A stretch of 64,000 nucleotides of DNA from Arcuatula senhousia (lineage: Eukaryota > Mollusca > Bivalvia > Mytilida > Mytilidae): the NCBI GenBank assembly GCA_963971305.1, contig OZ020305.1:14293001-14357000 (forward strand), given 5' to 3'. A program made the translations under genes and the position numbers. Below, in pieces: positions 55,747 through 64,000 of the stretch. The notes beneath the pieces were generated by a model that saw only the letters and a program-made list of their open reading frames with translations, had not been told where the DNA came from and did no database searches. Position 1 is the stretch's first letter, and each line of letters opens with the position of its first letter.

Positions 55747-56889
55747 AGTTTAATTTCAATTTACACCTCCAACAAGTTGTACATAGATGTCACAGGTATG
55801 TGCAACATGGCGGGTTCCCTGGCAAAATTGTAGGCTTGTAGTAAAATGGAAAACCAAAAACTGTTTCCATAGTAGTACAAAGTGAGCTGAAATATGCAAT
55901 CAACATGAACACAAAAGGTCCTCTTTGCAGAGCTTGAAAAAAGCTCATTGGTAATTTAAGATTTAAGATTTGAAACTCAATTGAATCCGAGAAAATCAGC
56001 TGGCAACAATTAATCAGTTGACCGGGTTGCCTTCGGAAAGATTACGGGTTGTTATTAAAATTGACCAAACCTTGTACAGGTCAAAATTCTTTCAACTGAG
56101 TGTTTAATTCTGAACCATTTACAATTTCCATCTTTTTATTATATTTTCTGGTTGCGTGTTTAGAAAGTGTGTTTTCAACCAAACGGTAAATGGGTCAGCC
56201 TTGACCAAAGTATGTTTCATATTAATGTTTTAAAAGGCTTCGAAGATTCAAGTTACAAATGACTTAGGAAAGTTACCTAATGGTTGTGGAGAATGTCACG
56301 CTTAATATAGTATTTGAAGTCAAAATTGTTGTTTCCGTTTTTTCTGTCCAAAGCACTATTTTAACTTGCTGTGACTGTGATATAAAAAGTGTTTTATTAC
56401 CAGCCAAATAACAAAACAAATCTTTGTAGAGTTATGGGGATTAAAAGTTATGGAATATTGAAAAATGAATTCCCAATTTAAAATTCCACAATGAAAATCA
56501 CCTAGCAACCATCAATGTGACATGTGGTTAAATCGTAGGCTTTAGATTAAAATCATAATAAAAATGATGCATGTACTATTCAAAACCACTCACAAAATTA
56601 TCAACAAAATACCTTTTATAGAAAATACAACAACCAACATAAAGACAGGTGCAAACATTAGCTTTGACAATGGCTCCTGGCCTAATAAAAGCATAATGAT
56701 CTAGTTTTTAGTAGGCAGTAACGTAAACCCTATTTTGATTGTAAAATCAGAGGGTTTCGAAAAAAACAACTCGATATACCTTGTTTCCCGCCAAATTGAC
56801 TATGTTGTTAAATAAAAGAAGATGTCTGACAGACCTTATTTTAATACTTTTTGATGAAGAACCTCATAATTCAGTCATATACCATATAT
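55747..56889. other. No feature recognised
   Basis: Unassigned AT-rich DNA between two elements. No frame or repeat is supported. Confidence 0.4.
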
Positions 56890-57115
56890 CGAGTCATGGT
56901 AAAGAGAAGTTGCCCAGATAACTGTTTCGAAAAATTTCTTCAATTATCCAGCTAACTTCAAAATTGACGAAGTCGGTAAACAGGAAGTAGATATCTTATA
57001 GATCACTGTCATTTGTAGTGGACAGTTGAGACAACTGCTACAAAATTTTGTTGCAAAGGGAGGATTGACAGACAGAGCTAAACCATTATACCCTTCCTTT
57101 TCGAAGTGTGGGTAT
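56890..57115 (+). mobile_element. Fragment of GACGGAC/ACCCCAC-type element
   Basis: AAACAGGAAGTAGATATCTTA, GGAGGATTGACAGACAGAGC and CGAAGTGTGGGTATAATGAC match the pattern of the elements at 9040-9500 and 10770-11110. The left end is unclear. The minus-strand frame at 56944-57150 is a repeat artefact. Confidence 0.45.
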
Positions 57116-57539
57116 AATGACAGAAATCTCATAGAAAGAGCAACGTACATCCTTCATCATTGATTTTGTTTTACTAAAAATTGATTGACGACGTAGCAAT
57201 TCGTCAAAGCAGTTGTTCTTGTAACTGTCAAAACAGTATAAACTTTCAAAACTGATTTTGCAAGATGACAGATTGCAAACGTAAGTTAAAGTCTTAAAAA
57301 AAACACTCACTTTATCAAACAAAAACCAGTAAACGATCGGTTATATCGAATGTCATACTTTCATCGTTTCCGTTTCCGATAATGAAGAAGGGGATTTGTA
57401 AGATTTTTCGTTGAGGTTTACTTTGTAAGAATGAAATATCACATCTGTATAAGAAATATACGTCAAGTAATTTTGTCACGTAAAATGTCTGTTGAGTAGT
57501 AAAATAAGTAAAATAAAACAGTACAAGCCTATACACATG
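57116..57539. other. No gene supported
   Basis: Minus-strand frames at 57086-57322 and 57315-57557 overlap each other out of frame, with no signal peptide, motif or paralogue. They are read as chance. Confidence 0.4.
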
Positions 57540-57785
57540 TTGAATTAGTTTAAACATATTTATTTACCCTGGATTGGGAAACAAGCTTAATGCTTATATT
57601 AATCCCTCTCCAGCTAGCAGATTGCGAGTGTGGCCTTTGTAGCGGCCCCCATTGAGCCTACTCTTATCGAACTCTACAAAGGGGTTTTTAACGTGCATGG
57701 GGTATTGCTCTCCCATACATGGGACAACCTTTTTTCGTCCCTTCCGAAGGACTAGCATCGGTTCTTGAGACCATCCTCGCAAATG
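57540..57785 (-). mobile_element. SINE, minus strand, head missing
   Basis: Matches 34640-34888 in reverse (CCGAAGGACTAGCATCGGTT, TATCGAACTCTACAAAGGGG, and a tail of AAATATGTTTAAAC). The tRNA-like head is absent, a normal 5' truncation. It sits about 45 bases beyond the stop of secreted-protein copy B. Confidence 0.7.
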
Positions 57786-57826
57786 TTGAATTAGGAAAAC
57801 AAGTTAAAGTATACTTCTATTTGTAC

Positions 57827-57832
57827 TTTATT
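57827..57832 (-). terminator. AATAAA overlapping the stop codon of copy B
   Basis: The minus strand reads TAC-TAA-TAAAGT, so the only nearby AATAAA begins one base before the TAA stop. If it is used, the 3' untranslated region would be about 15-25 bases; otherwise the signal lies in or beyond the SINE. Confidence 0.4.
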
Positions 57833-58106
57833 AGTAGAATCTGTTATAATAGCTCTGTTGATATCCATACGACGGGTACTGGTTGAATTGGCCAAACTGA
57901 AATCCTCCAAAACCACCTCCTCCTCCTCCACCTCCTCCAAATCTGTGGTATGAATTACAATCACCATTCCATCCACACTCAAGCCACAAGCCATAGCCTT
58001 CTACAGTGCCATAGTTTCTAAGATTGTGGGCTGGACTGTATCCTCGCTGACCCTTTTCTGCTAAGGTAAAGCCAAGAATGACGAAGATCAACAAAACAGA
58101 CTTCAT
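57831..58106 (-). CDS. Small secreted glycine-rich protein, copy B
   Basis: Encodes 91 residues, a paralogue of the gene at 50768 on the same strand 6.8 kb away. Residues 1-16 (MKSVLLIFVILGFTLA) are a signal peptide. Residues 17-56 match copy A almost residue for residue (EKG, GYSPAHNLR, YGT, EGYGLWLECGW, GDCNSYHRF, cysteines 44 and 50). From 57 on, a run of about ten glycines is followed by FGGFQFGQFNQYPSYGYQQS. The tail diverges from copy A while the head is held, which suggests that the head is the constrained part. The ATG at 58106 is chosen because a splice acceptor (ATTCCAG) ends two bases upstream and the signal peptide begins here. No known family recognised. Expression could not be judged. 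Confidence 0.88.
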   Translation of the reverse strand: MKSVLLIFVILGFTLAEKGQRGYSPAHNLRNYGTVEGYGLWLECGWNGDCNSYHRFGGGGGGGGGFGGFQFGQFNQYPSYGYQQSYYNRFY

Positions 58107-60261
58107 TCCTGGAATTATCAAAATTTACTGTAAATGTTCGCCCTAATTGTGCGTCAATGTGAAATATTTCAAAGCAAGATTTTATCCGAAGTTTATGTCA
58201 AGCTGTTTTGACAACATTACGACTAAAATGTCTGTCCAAGGTGCATGTGGTGATTGGGACAACCTTGTCATCATGCCGGGGTCGACAGGCCATAAAACTG
58301 AAACCAGAACGCAAAACGCAGACCAACAGTGCACTGCCTAAGGAACAAAATGCGCTTTCATTAGTACGTAGTCTTGCAAATGATCTGAAATGACTATTTA
58401 AGATCCACTTCTTAAATAAAAAGATTTTCTACGATTTTTAGTAAGTTTTCAGACAAAGTGCCTTGCAGTAAATTGAGAAGTGTTCAGAAAATGGTTGAAA
58501 GTCATAATTGACTTCAAGGTTACACGTCTTAAAAGAACTCCAAATCTGGACAAGTAATCACCAAAATATTGTTAAAAATGTCAATATATGTCTAGTTTCT
58601 GTTTATCTTAGATGTCTGCTCTAGGGTAATGATGCAGTTCTCGGTTAGAGTACATGAAGGACCTACTGCAGTAAGCTACATGACCCATGATGTTCCTCGT
58701 CCAGTCGCAGCCAACACTAGTGTCCCCGAATAGTCGTGTGTCCCCATTCCACTTTTAATATGTACTTTTCCGTCATTTAATGATCATGATATCACCCCTT
58801 TCATGTTCATCTCCCTGATATATTTGTACAACATTAAAAACTATTAAGAACTTCTCAGCAGTCAAAACGGAAACTGAATAGAAAGTTTATGTCAGGAAAC
58901 AAAACAGTCCTTTATTGGACCCCCTTTCCAGGCTTGTTTTCCCAAAATTTAGACTCAAAGTTTTCCCAAATTACTGTAGATTATATAGGAAAGGTTATTT
59001 ATTAGCATAAAATATTGTCACAGAAAAATTCCACGAATTTAAATTTTATTTTTATTGGATAAAAATCAATGAAATACAATATATTTTGAAATAAAACAAT
59101 AAAGACTGGGGGTCACCAGCTTACTTTTCTGTCTACAATTTTGGGGTAATTTTTAAGTGGATTATCTCCCTTGATTTACTTAAAAAATTATTTTTGAAGG
59201 AATGGTTGTAATAACTGTTTTACATTTAATTTATTTTGATTAAGTTTAATTAAGACTATTTAATACAAGTTTAAAGGTATCTGTGACATTTGCACTTGTT
59301 TTTTTTTTGCATTTGTAGCTGTTTTTTGTCACATGACAGGTGTACTCACTAACCTTAATAATAATATAAATGAAAATCAATTTGAAAAATCGAACATATT
59401 ATTCTAAAGTTCAGGCCACTGAACAATTCTAAAACTGCCATGGTATCGAATAGTTCTAGTACAGTCAAGAGATAGAACATAGCTTGTCATAATTTGCTCG
59501 AAAACTGTTATCACATGGGCCATGACATTTCAGAACTGCAGAACTGTTGTCAATTGTTTTAATACTAATATAAACATGTTACGAGGGTGGGGGGATTTTC
59601 AAGCACGGGGGAGCTAGGGCATTTATTGCCAAGATATTCAAATAACAAACAAGAAAAGTGTTGGTATAAGATGCCTGAAAAACAGTCGCATATAATAATA
59701 TAATTTATCACAGATATATAGAAGTACAAAAGTCGAAGTCGAGAATGAAAGTAACGTTTATACTAGTAATCATATTTTTTATATTTCGATTTGTTTGTTT
59801 GTTGTTTGTTTTATGTCCAGTCAACAATATTTCAGTCATAGTCTGGACAAGAACTACGGAAATTGAAACAAACAAATTGAATTACTAGTATGTAGACTCA
59901 CCCAGGACACAGCACCAACCAGAAAGAAAACGAACCAACCCACAAGACAGGCCAATGTACCCTCAACGCACCATATGTCAATGCACCTTGAAAATGACGA
60001 AACCCCTCCCCACAAATTTTGGACGATTTGGAACCCTCACCTATGATGACTGACAATGAAGAACCCTTACCTGAAATGAGGTCAGACTAGTTGAAGTTGG
60101 ATGTAGCCAACCCGTACCGAGTTTCACACAAGCGACCCTTATCTGTCGAAAATACAATATCGAATCCTGGTTGAACCCACACACACTGAGAGAGAATAAC
60201 GAGGTTGGGTGTGAATCAAATGAACTGTAATTTTTAATAAGACCACTGGAACATGGGAGAC
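58107..60261. other. No gene; minor repeat content
   Basis: Upstream of copy B. Frames at 58147-58393 (two overlapping, different phases) show no motif. 59400-59560 has a few GAACTGT/TTCTAG phrases like the field at 15600-16165. The rest is unassigned. Confidence 0.4.
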
Positions 60262-60570
60262 TAGGGTAGGGTTGGAAAATTTAGCCTATGTAATGCACTA
60301 CTTATCGGTCCACATAGGGATTTATTACGTGCATGAAGCGTAGATCTCTCCACACACGTTGGCTCACTATGGTTTGCGGTCATGTTTTCCACATTATTGC
60401 CTTACGACTCTGGCATTCATTATGAAAGGGCTGACCCATTCAACCACCACATTAGGCACACATCCAGTCGCCTTTTTCGCTAAGCCGCCTGACCCGATGT
60501 AAGGTTTCTGGGCGCTCTTTAGTGGACTTTTACCGCTTAGCGCTGCTGTGGGCCTATTCGCCTTTCTGCC
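60262..60570. repeat. Second copy of GC-richer dispersed repeat
   Basis: GGTTGGAAAATTTAGCCTAT, CTCTCCACACACGTTGGC, CTGACCCGATGTAAGG and GCTGTGGGCCTATTCGCC match 32050-32345 in order. The copies have drifted, and no frame is conserved. Confidence 0.65.
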
Positions 60571-62709
60571 CCTGGTATATTTTGGTACATTTCTTTCAAT
60601 TTGATTAGCTTAAACAGCCATGTGTTAAGAACAAAATCTTGTGAATATTAGTATCATTTTTTATTAAAAAATCTCCTTTTCATCAGTTTGTGGCTTTACC
60701 TCTAAAACAGATAATAGCACCTACATTTACGCTTGAATATAAAAATATTTTTGGTTATAAATTTGGATTCCCTTTTCGAACTTGTATCGATTTAAGATAT
60801 AAATCGTTAAATAGTATATTCTTGGCCAAATGATTTTTTTCCAGTAAAGGGTTGAATATAAAACCAACTACAAAAATGTAACCTTATACGTTGTATGTTG
60901 TACATCTATTTATACTTTAATGTGAGGTGGTAATTTGGTATTTGACTAACCTATTTGTCGTCAAATAATGAAAAAGCAAATTAAATCATGAATCTGACCC
61001 CGAGCATCTTAATCCTATCTTTTAAATCTACAAATCAAAATAAGTAATAATAAGACGTTTAACAAAAATACTTACTATCAAAAAACAAGAAGGAAAAAGA
61101 AATGAATAATTTCTATTTTTCCTTTTTTCTATTGTAAATGACATTGTTTATAGGTAATCAAAAGTATACTAGATTTCTACGTGTAGTTACCTGATGTAAG
61201 AATGATGACATTACGCTATTTTAAAGTTCCATTTGTCTATCCGTTGCGCTTCGTGCGACCGCAAAAAAAGTGCATTTCACGTGCAATTTGACAGCGAGTA
61301 CGCAAAATATAAAAACTGCATTACCACGAGAACAACCCCGCTGTTAAAATTATGCTGTTAAAACAGCACATTTTTTAAGTTGAAACACCATCAAGACAGT
61401 ACCACGGTATCCTTTAATTGTTACAATTCCAATAATTTGGAAAATCAATTTATGACCACAAAATGGCAACCACCTGGTAATGGCAACAGGAAAGGATCGC
61501 TTAAAAAGAGAAACGCGCCTGCGCTTGACTATGCACTTTTTTTCGATAATGGTAAAGCATCCCTTTGGAAACCATTAACAATCTATTGAGAATATGTAAT
61601 GACTAAACTTACATGTAGTTTTCAAACACATGCTAATACATTTTTTTGTAACTTTGCTTTTTAAGTGATACATGTACATTGTATACTCTTGATTCTATTT
61701 TTAGAATTATTTAAAGATCGAAAATTATGTTTGATGTAAAGATACATGTAGAAATAGTAAATCCTTATTTCTATCAGTATACGAGTATAATTATCTATAT
61801 ATTAACGTTTAGTTGATTTAGATTTGAAATGGAAAATAGTTGACAGTGTGTATACAGATTGTAGTCGCTACACATTATATTGCGACTGTCCAATTTTAAG
61901 ATAAAACAATTAATAAAATAAATTCTTCAAAGTATGATCCAAATATTCTTATATTCTAAACATTATACATTACCAAGACACAAGTGACAAACAATTTAAC
62001 CTAAGAGGAGCTTGTTTTTTTTTCATCATCAAAAGGGGCGCCATCACAAAACATTATTTCATTATCAAAATCAATGTATATGGACGAAATCCTTTTTCAA
62101 AAGATATTTTCGTTATTTCTGCTACCAAAATATTTCATTGATAAAAACCAAGCCTCTCTCACTTTCAAGTTAAATGATAGGTCCCAAAATTAGAGGAAAC
62201 AAAGCTTTGAACAAGATCATGCCTCATTTAAATCGGACTCCAAACTTACCTCAATATCCTCGACGTATATCTTAGTGGCGGAGACTCGGATACGCATCTA
62301 AAAGCTTATATATCATGTACAGTATTATATCTTAAAAACACAACCGAGATGCATTGGTGCATTTTGATATATCGCCCGACATTTCATCATTTCTGGTTTC
62401 AAGATTTTCAACAGACACGTCATTCTGTATATTTTTACAAGGTGATTGATAGGAACAAAAATAACAATTTAAAGATTACTTGATGTTTATGGTTACAGAT
62501 TCGGTCTAGTTTGATTTTTTGTCAAAAGTTTTGTCGACATGCATTAACATGCTGGTTTTAAGGATGTAATTTAATTTTTTTATAAAACAAAGATTTTATT
62601 GTTTAATTTTTGTGTTTAGTACTTTTTTTGTTTTAATAATTGACATCGCTTATGGTTACACACAAAAAAAAACATTGTTTCATTTTTTTTTCAATGATTG
62701 TTCTTTTAA
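60571..62709. other. No gene confirmed
   Basis: Mostly AT-rich. A 69-codon frame at 61380-61589 lacks an ATG at its start and any known motif. At 62258-62305 the minus strand reads TTTTAG, a 48-base open segment (MRIRVSATKIYVEDIE), then GTAAGT: a possible tiny exon, or part of a dispersed repeat. Confidence 0.35.
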
Positions 62710-63094
62710 GTGCCATTCTCTGTAAGAATCAGGCAATGGGTGAATCATGATTAAAAAAACACACGAGTTTGACTTCAAAATACTGTTAAAAATGCTTAAA
62801 AAGTAACAAAAGAATGCACTGGCAGTTTTTTTAATAGTCAGTAATTTGAGATATATTTTGGTTGAAATGCATATAAAATTTGAATCTAAGGGAGATAACT
62901 CTGTCAAGTCACACTAAATTTCTATCATTTTAACAGAAATTTTTCTCCATCCTCTGACATTCGAGACAACAACTAATGCGTGTTTCTTCATCAGAAAGCT
63001 ATTTTTAATGACAATTTATTGTCAAAACCGTGTTTTTTTTAAAATCATGATTCAAAGTTTTTAAATTTTGCCTGATTCTTACAGAGAACTGCAC
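62710..63094. mobile_element. 385-bp MITE in a TTAA target
   Basis: Ends GTGCCATTCTCTGTAAGAAT with CAGGCA and the complement TGCCTGATTCTTACAGAGAA with CTGCAC form an imperfect 26-bp inverted repeat. TTAA is present at 62706-62709 and 63095-63098. The interior is non-coding; the 75-codon minus frame at 62680-62907 is an artefact. Confidence 0.78.
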
Positions 63095-63486
63095 TTAATA
63101 ATTGACACGTATATATTTGGTTACATTCGTCTAGTTTGTTCATGAAACATTTCATTGAAGGACACTAGCCACCAAATCTCTGCTTTATTTCATAACAACA
63201 TTTTGGATCTTTCATCTCACGGAGAAAATTAGAGTGCAATAAAAGCTGAAAATAGAAGCAATATAATTCGCTGAGCGCACCGTGATTTGCGTGATTTGAC
63301 CACATCTTTAGCCCTGATCATCTGATGCCTCATATGAATAGTCAGTCGCTCTTGACACATGAAGACAAAAAAAAAAATACATTTCATGAAATTACCCCTT
63401 TTGGTCCCTAATTAAGGTCATCAACAGTATATATTCCTGTTTGGTCTTTACTTTCATAACGGGAATGCACTACCTTATAAGCAATT
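63095..63486. other. No feature recognised
   Basis: Short unassigned stretch between two mobile elements. Confidence 0.4.
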
Positions 63487-64000
63487 ACACAAGAGGCTCC
63501 CAGGAGCCTGAATCGCTCACCTGACATATGTGCCTGAAGTAAAGGTTATTAGGCGAAATATATTTGACGTGAAAGGGTCATAAGATTAATAAGGGGGTCA
63601 TCTGACAATATGGTGGATCTTAAGGTGCTGATCACTTTTGTTCTCAATCAAAATCTGAAAATATGTCACCCCTTTTGAGTTATTGGCAAAAAAATGCAGT
63701 TTAACCTAATGTTCTTTTTTTAGCCACAGCAACCATGTTTTACAACCAATCAAAAATCCCCACATCAGTTCTATACAACTAATGCTAATAAACAACAAGT
63801 TTGGTTCCAATTGGACTTAAAGTGTCAGAGGAGTTAACGTGTTCAATGTAATGAGGAAATGCTTTTTAAATGCTCAATTTGGACGTTCTAAGGGCAATAA
63901 CTTCCCAAAGGAAAGGTCCTACAACGTTGACCTTAAACATATTTTGTAGATCTTGATGCGCTTAACAATATGCAATTTAAATTTCTCAAATATCTTGTAT
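63487..64000 (+). mobile_element. GCTCACCTGA element, cut by window end
   Basis: Begins TTACACAAGAGGCTCCCAGG and GAATCGCTCACCTGACATAT and follows the copy at 14022 closely (GGGGGTCATCTGACAATATG, CCACAGCAACCATGTTTTAC). It is still within the element at the last base. Confidence 0.85.

Noticed and set aside
57831..57994. Second minus-strand frame overlapping copy B, rich in Glu
   Set aside because: It is the shifted reading of the glycine-codon run of the secreted protein; no start context or paralogue supports it.
61380..61589. 69-codon frame with relatively balanced base use
   Set aside because: It begins at TTG, has no motif, no splice signals and no repeat or paralogue in the window.

Overview
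The window looks like nuclear DNA of a bivalve mollusc, most probably a marine mussel (Mytilidae). The reasons are its AT-rich, repeat-dense character, splice acceptors placed just before start codons, tandem repeats carrying type I hammerhead ribozymes of the kind known as metazoan retrozymes, and many bivalve-style DNA elements. The species is inferred, not proven. There is a 100-base assembly gap at 32419-32518.

Only three loci look like protein-coding genes. One (42463-44434, +) encodes an ATPase plus TOPRIM protein resembling the OLD (overcoming lysogenization defect) nuclease family, but its Walker A part and the remainder lie in different frames. The other two (50768-51070 and 57831-58106, both -) are paralogous small secreted glycine-rich proteins with a strongly conserved N-terminal block and two cysteines. 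The other open frames appear to be pseudogene remnants or chance.

Layout. 1-6.7 kb: a hairpin-ended element with 128-bp internal repeats, then a 358-bp tandem array with four intact-looking hammerhead ribozymes. 6.7-30.1 kb: a very large diverged inverted duplication. Its arms (about 9.6-16.1 and 20.7-28.1 kb) each carry a decayed copy of part of the OLD-like gene, each is flanked on the outside by an inverted copy of a 2-kb terminal-inverted-repeat element, and they surround a 4.6-kb non-symmetric spacer. Because the arms are paralogues, several transposon insertions can be read against an empty site in the other arm. 31-36.3 kb: a second, opposite-strand ribozyme-repeat array, the gap, nested elements including a tRNA-derived SINE, and a second kind of hammerhead repeat. 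36.6-41.2 kb: a foldback structure with a nested TA-target MITE, then a 0.66-kb tandem duplication. 42.4-44.4 kb: the OLD-like gene. 44.5-50.2 kb: ribozyme remnants, G-rich minisatellites and a 0.9-kb field of the palindrome AAACTATAGTTT. 50.7-58.1 kb: the two secreted-protein genes, separated by a 2.4-kb near-perfect foldback element in a TTAA target and several smaller elements. 58.1-64 kb: mostly unassigned DNA with a few repeats.

The most notable signals are (1) an OLD-like ATPase/TOPRIM gene in an animal together with two decayed relatives inside a giant inverted duplication; (2) two distinct hammerhead-ribozyme repeat families in one window, alongside several reverse-transcriptase fragments that could represent mobilising machinery; and (3) large foldback elements. 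All calls are from reading the sequence only; no database search was possible.
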